Below, one piece after another: positions 43,529 to 54,882 of a DNA stretch of 64,000 nucleotides. The number at the start of each line of letters is the position of its first letter. The first letter of the stretch is position 1. The translations under genes were made by a program, and so were the position numbers. The notes below the pieces were generated by a model. It was not told where the DNA came from. It ran no database searches and saw only the letters and a program-made list of their open reading frames with translations. This DNA is from Tethya wilhelma (taxonomy: Eukaryota; Porifera; Demospongiae; Tethyida; Tethyidae), in NCBI GenBank assembly GCA_964030475.1, contig CAXIPT010000003.1:1783058-1847057 (forward strand), in the 5' to 3' direction.

Positions 43529-46500
43529 ACCCTCCAGCTAAAATTCAGAGGCAGAGTATGCCCCAGACCCCAACCCAACGTTATGCCATGTACCTCAAAG
43601 GAGTGTATCAAAGTGCAAATGTGTCATCAGACAAGTTCCCTAACCTCACATGTGGTGAATTCATCAACCTTGCTCTTGTGAAGAGTGGTTGAATTAGTCG
43701 ATCAGAAGCAGACGAGTTCACAAAAGCTACTTTTCTTGGACATGTTGATAAGATCCTTCAGAAGAAGGAGCCCATCAAACTGGAGGAGGTGATGAAGCCG
43801 GTAGAAGGTCAGCGTAGAATGAAGTGTGTGTACATACATGGTGCGCCTGGTGTTGGGAAGAGCACGTGTGTGGGGGAGCTTTGTAGGAGGTGGGACGAAA
43901 TTGATATTTTAAGAGAATATTCACTAGTCATTCTTCTTCGGCTACGAGAAAAGCAAGTGCAAGAAGCTCAGAGCGTGAAAGATCTGTGTTACCATGAGGA
44001 AGAGAATTACAGGAAGCAGTAGCAGCTGAGATTGTTAGATGTGAGGGGAAGGGTGTGTTGTTTGTACTAGATGGCTTTGATGAACTCCCTACTTCCCTGC
44101 AAAAGAAATCTGTTTTTGTTAAGCTTATGTGTGGCATGTACCTCTCTCATTGCACAGTGCTGGTTACTAGTAGACCTTCTGCTACTGCTGCTCTTCACAA
44201 GGTAGCCAAACCTCACATACATAAGCAAATAGAAGTGATTGGTTTTGCACAAGAACAGATTAACCTATATGCGACAAAAATTTTTGCCTCCGAACCTGAT
44301 CTTTTAGCTGGCTTTTTAACCTACATATCCACCAATCCAGTGATTAAAAGTTTGATGTACATTCCTCTAAATTGTGCCATTGTTGTACAATTATACAGTG
44401 ATCATTATTGTAAAACTGTCAAACGTCCAATTCCCCAAACCATGACTCAACTCTACAATGAATTAAGCCTGATACTACTACAACGACACTTACTAGGTAA
44501 GGATGACCCAGAAGCTGAAAGTTTACAAGACCTTCCACCACAACTACTAGGGCCATTTGGTTCATTAGCTAAACTAGCTTTTGAAGATCTTGAAAGAAAG
44601 GAGGTGATATTTCACAATCTTCCCAATAGCTTCGTCCATTTTGGCTTCATGAATTCTCCAACTGAGTTAAACACCAGAAGAAAAGCCTCAATCTCTCATA
44701 GCTTCTTGCATCTTACTCTCCAGGAGTTTCTTGCTGCATTTCACATTTCTCAGCTCCCACCTAGTGATCAACAGAGGGTTTTTGAGAAACATCAAAATGG
44801 TTAATTGGGATGTGGTCTGGAGGTTTGTAGCAGGTCTGACTGGATTCCATGGAGTAGGGTGGGAAATGGTTATTGCTAAACACACATCCTTATACAGTGA
44901 TTCAGACCTACAGCTATTTGTAGTTCATTGTTTGTATGAAGCTCAAGAAAAAGTTGAGTGTGCCTCTGTGCTGAAAGATTCTAAAATTTATCTTATATTA
45001 TATATAGAAGAGGAGGCTAGTCTATTTGATTGTTTCACTGTTGGTTATTGTGTGGCTCACACCAAGTGTATGTGGAAAGTAGATATTGGAAGCAACGAGT
45101 CTCTTGGTGGTACACAAGTTGAGATGCTAAAACATGGGCTGTGTACCTCTAATAAAAGCCCTCTTCAAAACAAAATACCAATTACTCTAAACATTCTCTC
45201 GCTTTATCTGGCGGGATGCGGTCTAAATTCTAGTGCTATGGATTGATTTACTGACATCATTCCATGCAGCCATGATCAACTTGGAGGAGTTATTTATCTT
45301 TGGTAACCCAGCAGGTTGGAAGGAGGGAGGATTAGTGAAACTCTTTTATGAATTGTCTACACTCGAACATTTTCAAGGACTGCACATGAGTGCTTCTAAA
45401 ATTGATTGTTCTGATATTGAAGCTCTGTCTCATTTGATATCACCATGTTTAATAACAGGACTGAAGAGGCTGGACATTGTTATAATTTCGAAGGTGAATC
45501 GTGGACCCACCAAGAGGCAGTACTAAAGACTATATTCTCACCATCATCACTGGAGAGTGTGAGCCTTTGTTTTTCATTCTCGGTGATGAATTGTGAACAG
45601 GCAAAACTACATAAAGAAAACACAAACTTGAAGTCCTTATGTCTGCAGACATATCAAGAAAAAACTTCCACTAGCATTGCTTTTGATTACTTGGCTGACA
45701 TCATTCCTCTCATAGTCAACATGGAAAAGCTTGATATCAGTGGCTGTTGCAGAGATTACATAAGTGTGGAGAAAATTCTTCGCACTCTATCTCATCTCAA
45801 GCATTTTCAAGACCTAATCATGGATTGTTGTCCTGATATTGAAGCCTTATCTCATTTGATATCACCATCTTCTAGTCTGAAGAAGCTGTCAATTGGTGGT
45901 GTCACAGAGGCGGTGATGCTGACGACTATACTCTCACCATCATCACTGGAGGAGGTGAAGTTTATGGTTGGGTTGAGGTCTTGGACAGATAAGGCTACTA
46001 AATTGTTTGAGAAGAACAGGAACCTAACCACATTAGATATAACTATATATAAGTCCCATGAATTGGCTGATTCAGTTACAGCTGCAATGTGTGGAAATTT
46101 GTATGCAAAGAACTTGTCCCTGTACATGAGTTATTATAGTATATTTGGTTCTAGAGAAGACATATCATCATTAAATTTTGAGGAACTGCTCTGTACTAAT
46201 CAAACATTGGAAACCTTGAAATTAGGATTCTTTTACCTCACTGATGACCAGGTTCTCACTATCAATGATGCTCTTCTAAAAAACCACACTCTAAAAACAC
46301 TTAAAATTATCAGGGAAAGACCACCAAGACGGCCACAACAGGAACAGGAATGGACAAAAAAGGAATTAGACCCACGCATACATCTTGAATGGGACTAAAT
46401 TACAAAGACTATGATGATTGTACACACAATTTTTAATTGAAAAATTACACTTGATTTGCTTAATTTTGCCTGATATAAGTCACAGATTAATAGAGATTAT

Positions 46501-46835
46501 TAATTGATTTGCTTGCTTATATATACACACTTGACAGTAGTGTACACTCAGTAAGTATATAGTATAGCTATTATTGTACATGAAAATGGATTGTATAGTG
46601 TGCATGGTAACTGAAAAAAAAAAGAATCAATATTGCTGACTATTTGTTCAAGAACACACATTCTATGCACGCCAGTTACTTACCATCTAATACAATCCTT
46701 GGACTTGCAATGAGACAGTCAAAGCCATGGATTTTGTTAGTATATAAGTGGCTCATTGGGACATCTTGTATACAGCTAGCAGTCTGGCTTCTTCAGGATT
46801 ACAAACACAGTCATGCTATCACCATGTAGCCTCAG

Positions 46836-47310
46836 TCTCAGCAGCTGCCTGGGTGGTGAAGATACAAAAGAAGGCACTCAGCCAATCATAAAGTATGTAC
46901 CATAAGGACATGTGGTCAAAATAGTATCATGTGTCATAGTGTCAGTGTAGGCATGTGTACATTCTAGTGGTTGTATGCTACCATTGTTCACAGGCTACTC
47001 TGAGGCTTGAGGATATTAACTTCCTTGAAAACAAGCAGCTAGGGAGAGAGCCTGACACAATTAGTGACGGGTATGAATGACATACAGGGTAGATGTGAGT
47101 GCATTAAACATAATGTGTGTGTAATATTATGAGGGTTGCTTACATCCATCAATCCTTAGGCTAGCTTGCAGTGACACAGTCCAGAGCCACTTGGTTGTAA
47201 GTGTGTCAGTGGAGCATCTTGGAGCATTCTGACTGCTTCAGGACTACAAACACTCAACATAGCCTACATATGGGTGCTGAAGATACATGTACATTTACAG
47301 AGTGAGATTA
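46836..47310 (+). repeat. Downstream module of the NLR units, duplicated at 52817-53285
   Basis: From CAGCTGCCTGGGTGGTGAAG, through AAGGACATGTGGTCAAAATA and TAGTGACGGGTATGAATGAC, to ACACTCAACATAGCC and the GAAGATACATGTACA word. The two copies differ by few substitutions and small gaps. They follow NLR 1 and NLR 2 respectively and mark tandem duplication of whole NLR units. Confidence 0.9.
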
Positions 47311-47353
47311 ATAATTTAATTATTTTAAATGCTTTAAAAGGCAAATACCGTAC

Positions 47354-47734
47354 TGGCACATTGTTAAGCGCATCTCGTGTATAGGTGCTTATTCGTTGAT
47401 AAGCGCTCAGTGACACGTGAATGTAAGTCTTCTGGCTCATTATTAAGCGCACCATCAACTTTTGATACCTTATGGACATAATGTACTCTTATTACACTCA
47501 TATATCTGATCTGCAGGAGCACGTCTTCTAAATTGGTACATTTTGAGCTGATTGTTTGTGGTTTTCTGCAGCACAGTGGATGCGGCTAAACTCTGCCACG
47601 TGGATTTGTACTTTGAACTCTAATGAAGCTTCTAATTAAAGCCCATTTATTGTTCATTTATAGGCGCTTACTCGCATATAAGCACATACTTTCTTTCTGT
47701 GGAAATAATGGTGCATGCGCTTAATAACGTGCCA
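47354..47734. mobile_element. MITE-like element with AAGCGC-rich terminal inverted repeats
   Basis: The left end TGGCACATTGTTAAGCGCAT pairs with the reverse complement of the right end, TGGCACGTTATTAAGCGCAT. An internal related word TGGCTCATTATTAAGCGCAC occurs near 47430. No coding capacity; target-site duplication not clear. Confidence 0.7.
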
Positions 47735-49127
47735 TGACTTCAACATCCTAGCTAAAATCAAGTACAAGACAGTTTCTTTACTTTTAGACAAACTAGACAA
47801 GCTTCTTTATGAATCTATGAAGAGAGGTACAAGAACATGTTCTATATAATAGATCCTCAGGTTTGTGGCCAGACCCTCAGACTATTGGCAAGGGAAAGGA
47901 AGAGTCTGGGGAGTTACCAATTTGTAAAAGTGGAATGTGATTTTATAATGTACATGAAGTCCCATGTAATGATATTCATTGTTGATTCAGTGATGTAGTA
48001 CATGTACGTGCATGTCCTTTGCCCACTATGCTACGTACTAGATGCTGAATGTCGCTGAGTTACATACAAGACCCATCTTGGCTAGATTCTTTCCTTTGAT
48101 GGACTGAATGGAACAAAGAGAGCTGAGTAATTGTAGTTTCTCTGCTGATTGCACTCCAAGGGAAACTCTTTCTGCATTTGACTTGGAAGATATACAGAGA
48201 CATTTTAACTATCAATACAAGCTGTTTCTCAAGTTAAGCTTCAAATAGCAGAGACAAAGAGTAGTGTCGTCTGAAGAGCTGTTTCTAGTAAGTTCAAGCT
48301 TTATAAACTGACCTGGCATTAATACACACGCACATATGAACGTAGAATTATGTCACATTAAACCACACTGAAATCTAATTGGCCATGTTTTGGACATTGT
48401 TACAAATCGGTATATACAGATGTCCCCAGACCCTTCCTTAATTCTCTGTATGAAGAGTCTGGCAAGCCAGCCTATATAGGTTCTAGCTAGATACCAGCCC
48501 CCTGTATACCCATACTTTATAGATACTCACTGTTATGATGAGTGCATGTATCTCTGGAGGCTGACTGTTGAAGAGATCACTGAAATCTGCAGTAAACCGT
48601 GAACCTAAACAAACATGGAAAATTTCATAAACAAAGTGTATACAGAGCCGTATAGTTTTCTATCAATAGTGTATTGCCAGATTTACCGGCACTCCTGCGG
48701 CACGGGACTAGAATGCTGGCTCCATTGACTACGGTAACCATATATTAAGCTTATTATATGACCCAGCTCTAGACACTGCCTTTCATCAAATAGCTATACA
48801 ATGATACATGAAATTCATCAAGTTATTATAGCAAGTAGTCTTACTGTCTCATATTGTCCTACAAGGTCTTTGGTCTCCATAACAGTGAGTCCTAGAGAGG
48901 GAGAGAAAATGAGCCATGTGAGTCTTGCCTCAGTACAGCTGCTACAGTACAGCTTTGCATGGGATATGGTACAGTGCAGCCTTTTTTTTTTGAAATATTC
49001 ACAACACTCAAGGTTAAAATTAATTTTAATTAGTCTGTTTACTGACACACCCATATTTACTACAACTGCTGATTCAGCTCTCAGTAATTCTCTGACAAGA
49101 TTCAGTAAAAGCTCAAAAAAGTACACC
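47735..49127. other. Intergenic before NLR 2, no gene seen
   Basis: A frame continues in phase upstream of the NLR 2 start, but it lacks protein-like composition. No element ends are recognised. The NLR 2 promoter must lie in its right part. Confidence 0.5.
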
Positions 49128-52100
49128 ATGTCCAAGCGAGGCCGAGCTCCTTCTCCTGATCTTGAAATCTACTTCAATTCTGTCCCTCCAGAGAAGAGAT
49201 CCAGGCTGGACAAGAGTTTAGACTATGATCATGGCGGGGTCCAAAGGGACCTTGGTATTATAGCTAGTTCAATAGATCAATGGGAGGGAAATATTGCCGA
49301 ACAACTTCAGTTGACAAGACCTGAAATACAAGCCATCAAAACCGAGTTTCCTGGACAACTTCCATTACAAACGTAAGTTATATTAAAGCACATGTACATG
49401 ATACGTCTAGCTATATAAACTACATGTATACACTGAGTGGTCAATAATGTGCCAGGCCTTGATACAAAGTGACTCATAGCTACCAGCATTAAAGGAGAGA
49501 GAAATCAATGTTCATACTATACTACCAATGTTGTACAGGAGAGCTGCCTTACAGAAGTGGCAGGAGAAGTTTGGTCTCATGGCTACCTACAGAGCTCTGA
49601 TTACAGCATTTGTGAGAGCTGGCAGGGGAGACTGTGCTGAGGCACTTTGTAGAGTAATAGGTGAGTTAAACTCTAGCTTTCGATATGTATAAGTATATAT
49701 ATATATTATAGTCACTTGCCTGAGTGGGGTTTACTATATAGAATTGTTTGTAAACACAACACTATTCAAATTTTCATGTGTTCATAATATTCATGCAAGT
49801 AACATTGTTTAACCTATCTAGGTTTTCAAGCAGAAAGCCACTGTGACAGTGTTCCCCAGACCCCAATCCAACGCTATGCCATGTACCTCAAAGGAGTGTA
49901 TCAAAGTGCAAATGTGTCATCAGACAAGTTCCCTAACCTCACATGTGGTGAATTCATCAACCTTGCTCTCGTGAAGAGTTGTCGAATCAGTCGCTCAGAA
50001 GCAGATGAGTTCACAAGAGCTACTCTTCATGGACATGTCGATGAGATCCTTCAGAAGAAGGAGTCCATCAAACTGGAGGAGGTGATGAAGCCGGTAGAAG
50101 GTCAGCATAGAATGAAGTGTGTCTACATTCATGGTGCACCTGGTGTTGGGAAGAGCACGTGTGTGGGGGAGCTTTGTAGGAGGTGGGATGAAATTGATAC
50201 TTTGAAAGAATATTCACTAGTCATTCTTCTTCCACTGAGAGAGAAGCAAGTACAAGAAGCTCTAAGCATGAAAGATCTGTGTTACCATGAGGAAAGAGAA
50301 TTACAGGTAGCAGTAGCAGCTGAGATTGCTAGATCTGAGGGGAAAGGTGTGTTGTTTGTACTAGATGGCTTTGATGAACTTCCTGCTTCTCTTCAAAAAG
50401 ATTCTATATTTGTTAAGCTAATCCGTGGTACATACCTCTCCCATTGCACAGTGCTGGTTACTAGTAGACCTTCTGCTACTGCTGACCTTTTAAGGGTAGC
50501 CAGAGGTCAAATCCTTAAGCAAATAGAAGTGATAGGTTTTACTCAAAAGCATATTCAAAAGTATGCTCAGGCATTCTTTGCTTCCCAACCTGAAGTGCTA
50601 ACTGACTTCATGACCTACATATCCACCCAACCAGCTATCAGAAGTTTGATGTACATTCCATTGAATTGTGCCATAACAGCGGAAATCTACAGCCATAATC
50701 AAACAGCCAATAGACCCATCCCACACACAATGACTCAACTTTATTCCGAAATGAGCTTAACTTTACTACAACGACATTTAGAGAAGAATGACCCATTAGC
50801 AGAGCAACTTTCAGAAACTAAAAGTTTAGAAAATCTTTCACCACAACTACAAAAGCCTTTCAGTTTGTTAGCTCAGAAAGCCTTTGAAGGTCTTGAAAAA
50901 AATGAGGTGATATTTCACAATATTTGCAATAGCTTTGTCCATTTTGGTTTCATGAATTATTCAACAGAGCTCTACATGGGAAGAAAATCTTCAATCTCTC
51001 ATAGCTTCTTACATCTAACCCTCCAGGAGTTTCTTGTTGCATTTTATGTTTCTCAGCTCCCACCTAGTGATCAGCAGAGAGTGTTTGAGAATCATTTATC
51101 TGGTTGGGATATGGTCTGGAGGTTTGTGGCAGGTCTGACTGGATTTCACGGAATTGGGTGGGAAATGGTTAAAGCAAAAAAAGGAAAAGTTCATAGTATC
51201 AACTCTAAAGCTTACAATATATCACCATTCTTAATTCATTGTTTTTATGAAGCTCAACAGAGAGTAGACTGTGACTTAGTACTGCAAGGAGAATCTGAAA
51301 TTTATTTTCTTCATAAATTCAATCTGCTGAGTTCTATCAGTCATTTTGATTGCTTTGCTATTGGTTATTGTGTGGCTAACACTAAGTGTATGTGGAAGTT
51401 GGATCTATCCCGAAGTATGTCTCTTGGTGGCAATGTAGTAGTTGAGATGTTGAGAACTGGACTATATTTCTCTAATAAGAGCCCACCTAAAACAGAAGTT
51501 TCCAACATTGTCTCTCTTGATCTATCTGGCTGTGGTCTAGATTCACATGCTTTGAATCAACTGGCTGACCTCATCCCTCTCCTTATCAACCTGAAGGAGC
51601 TTGATATAAGTAATTCAGTTTTTACAGAATTTATGGAAAGTATAGTAGATCTTAAAGGTTCAGTCAAGTTTATATCTCAAGAATTGAATAGAACTGGTCA
51701 TAAAATTGGTTGCCCTGGTCACAATAAAGAGGGACAATTGGTGAAACTTCTTCATTCTCTATCTCATCTTCAGCATTTTCAAGACTCAAATATAACTGGC
51801 TGTAAATTTAGTTGTTCTGATATGGAAGCCTTATCTCATTTGATATTACCATCTTCTAGTCTGAAGAAGCTGTCAATTGGTTACTCTTATATGTCATCTG
51901 ATATCTCAGAGGCAATGCTGACAACTATACTCTCACCATCATCACTGGAGGAGGTGAAGTTTAAGGTGTGTTCTTGGACAGAAAAGGCTACTAATTTGCT
52001 TGAGAAAAATAGGAACCTAACCACACAAGGTATTAGTATACATGATTCCCAAGAATTGGCCAGTTCAGTTACTATAGCAATGTGCAAGAACTCATATGCT

Positions 52101-52472
52101 AAGAACTTGTCCCTGTTTTATCCACTTAATAAGCCAAGTTTGCAGCTATCATCAAAGTTGCCATTACCGAAACAACTGTCATCAAATCCTACTAGTTCTA
52201 AAGAAAGTACAGTATGCAGTGACATGTACATATCATCATTGGTAGAATTGCTCCATACTAATCAAACATTGGAAACCTTGGAAATACGATCATTTTATGA
52301 CCTCACTGAAGACCAGCTTCTCACTATCAATGATGCTCTTCTAAAAAACCACACTTTGAAAACATTTACTATCGATCGCCAACAACAAGAATGGAGAGGA
52401 AAGGAATTAGACCCACACATTCAGTTTACCGATTTTACTTACAGTTTTGATTTACAATCAGTTTTACCATAG
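49128..52472 (+). CDS. NLR 2: intact DEATH-NACHT-LRR receptor with a distinct N-terminal domain
   Basis: Exons 49128-49372, 49539-49660 and 49822-52472 join in phase to about 1,005 residues. The start ATG lies in ACCATG and opens MSKRGRAPSPDLEIYF. Residues ~33-122 form a DEATH domain (LGIIASSIDQWEGNIAEQLQ, WQEKFGLMATYRALITAFVR, CAEALCRVIG), unlike the one in NLR 1 and NLR 4. The large exon gives the shared pre-NACHT region (PQTPIQRYAMYLKGVYQSA), NACHT with Walker A GAPGVGKST (~227-235), Walker B LDGFDE (~303-308) and TSRPSAT, and then leucine-rich repeats (LDLSGCGLDSHALNQLADLI, LEIRSFYDLTEDQLLTINDA). Such proteins are cytosolic sensors that oligomerise through NACHT and recruit death-fold partners. 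A good AATAAA is at 52551. The intron before the NACHT exon is phase 1, as in NLR 1 and 4. Confidence 0.93.
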
Positions 52473-52556
52473 CTAAATTTAAGTCTGTACGTAATGACTG
52501 AGGTAATTATGTACATTTATAACTGGAGGTTTTTGACTGTGTGTGATCAAAATAAA

Positions 52557-53329
52557 ACATTAATGATATTCATAGGCTCATAGAAACTCTTTATACTATC
52601 TCAAAGCCAAGAGGATTTGGTCTCAAAACGGCTCATTATTGTTCAAAAGGGTCAAAGGTCAAATTTAGTAGCTCTCTAAAACGGATTTTTCTGCCATTGC
52701 CACTCACTCACAGGAAGCAACTATAGCAGGCGGCTTGAAAGACAACAGATGAACAAAAAAACATAGTACGTTAAAAAAAACCAAAAAACTTCTCATCAAG
52801 ACTTAGTTTGTAGAAGCAGCTGCCTGGGTGGTGAAGATACAAAAGAAGGCACTCAGCCAATCATAAAGTATATGTACCATAAGGACATGTGGTCAAAATA
52901 GTATCATGTGTCATAGTATCAGTGTAGGCATGTGTACATTCTAGTGGTTGTATGCTAGCATTGTTCATAAGGCTACTCTGAGGCTTGAGGATATTAACTT
53001 CCTTTGAAAACAAGCAGCTAGGGAGAGAGCCTGATACAATTAGTGACGGGTATGAATGACATACAGGGTAGATGTGAGTGGCATTACATAATGTGTGTGT
53101 AATATGAGGGTGGCTTACCATCCATCAATCCTTAGGCTAGCTTGCAGTGACACAGTCCAGAGCCACTTGGTTGTAAGTGTGTCAGTGGAGCATCTTGGAT
53201 CATTCTGACTGCTTCAGGAGTACAAACACTCAACATAGCCTACATGGGTGTTGAAGATACATGTACATGTATAGAGTGAGATCAAGTTAAAGAAGTACAA
53301 TATGAAAGGATTGAAAAGGCAAATAGGAG

Positions 53330-53370
<41 letters not shown>

Positions 53371-54882
53371 GTGTATGTGTGTAAAAAAGAGCTAATTTGG
53401 CCAATGTTTTTCAAACTATAACAAAATGGATATTATTTGAATGCTATTGTCACGCTAAATCCAAAAGTAAAGGTCTCAGTTTCATATGACCTTCCTACTC
53501 CTAAATATACACAAGGTGTTTTTAGGTGCTTTCTTTATACTGACAACATATTTTAAACTATTTTCAGTCAATGGTTTGTTTTATGAAAATAGAACTTGTA
53601 CCAATGTAACCAGCACAAAATAAGCTTTCAAATAATATATAGATTGCATGTTTTGGATAAAATCAAAGGATATAAAGTTAGTTCTTCAATTCATAACCAT
53701 TCAGGCATAGTACAAGTCCGACTGGCAAATAACTGCACCACTTATGGCCAGTTTTAATATTGCAGTGCATACATAAAAAAACATACCAGACAACCTAAAT
53801 ACTTACCAGTGGAGATGCTGGCAGTTTGACATATGCCACATTCAAAGCAGTGAAAGCCATATAATATCACATTCAATTAACTGGTGTGCCCCTTTCATGA
53901 TGTGATGATAGACACCTCTCTATAGTAGTAGCCATGGGACAGGAATGTTATACTGATACAACATCGAGGACACAATATTGTCCCACCACTGAATCCAACC
54001 AGTTCAGCAAGTTCATCTTCGACGTAGCTGGTGTGAGACCTACATAATACAAAACATATTAAACACAAAGATAGCAGCTCTGGAGCAAGCAAATTCAATT
54101 CTCTATAGGCCATTATGTCCCTTTCTACCTGCTGGTGTTGCTCCTTCATCATGTGGTGGTATACTCCTGGGCTCTAGAAGAGTAGGCTAGGGAAGACTGC
54201 TGCAAGGAGACCACATTGAGTGCATGGTATTGCCCCACCACTGAATCCAACCAATTTAACAAGATGCAGCTGGTGTGGGACCTACATAGTACAAAACATA
54301 ATGAACACAAGGATAGTTCACATGCATAATTATACTCTCTGCTGCATGTGTTATAATTTTTTGTAGTCTCGTCCACAGGCTCCCCCTTGACCTTTAGGCT
54401 CACGTAAAGGAAAAGAGGAGCCTGGTATCTCAGATAATCTCACACATTTAACAATTTTGAACCTATGATATGGGTGCATTTTGTTATAGGTCATATAGCT
54501 ATAGTTCACCTTACTGCTGCTTGTAGTGTTCAGTGATCATGATAATGTTCAATACTCACGCTAACTGTTCTCATTGGAAATGTCACATAGGCTGAGCTCT
54601 GACATCCTCAGGCTAGCTGTCAGTGTGTGTATGATATCATCAGACACGTCACAGCAAAGTAAAGGAAAAGACACATCACAGCCATTTCAGATCTGGTGAC
54701 TTGAGGGTTAAATTTTTAATTAGTGTTTACATTCCTGGGGCAATACCCTCCTATTTGCAATTCCTTATTTGGTAACAGCTAGGCTCATTTTTATAAAAGA
54801 CTGACTGATCTCTCAGGTTCTGTATACTCTGATTCTAAACAACCTAATAGTATACAACCAGACTGAGTTCTCCAACTGAGTC
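52557..54882. other. Spacer between NLR 2 and the two-DEATH gene, built of duplicated modules
   Basis: Contains the downstream module (52817-53285), a GT array (about 53330-53385), a diverged retroposon-like repeat (~53395-53640) and the upstream module (~53640-54880). No additional gene seen. Confidence 0.75.

Larger units (their letters stand above)
41169..46398 (+). pseudogene. NLR 1: DEATH-NACHT-LRR gene, disrupted
   Basis: Exons 41169-41193 (MAATAHKI), 41371-41649 (DEATH fold: LKKLNRDQIKQLGNLLGLDP, LPDDMVRAWLRKE, LTWEVLVEKLRMI) and 43529-46398 (pre-NACHT, NACHT, LRR), with matching phase-1 junctions. The NACHT Walker A GAPGVGKST, Walker B VLDGFDEL and VTSRPSAT are present. Lesions: TGA at 43690-43692 in the pre-NACHT region; 1-bp loss near 43996 (GAGGAAGAG where the relatives have GAGGAAAGAG); 4-bp TAAT gain near 44801; TGA at about 45243; and further frame changes before the LRR part resumes at 45445-46398 (TNQTLETLKLG, LTDDQVLTINDALLKNHTLK). 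The family senses intracellular danger through LRRs and signals through DEATH; this copy cannot make the full protein. The intron 41650-43528 holds a long CA array, a hairpin and a duplicated NACHT fragment. Confidence 0.9.

Noticed and set aside
48801..49127. Upstream in-frame extension of the NLR 2 first exon
   Set aside because: The extension has no protein-like composition, and the ACCATG at 49128 is a better start.
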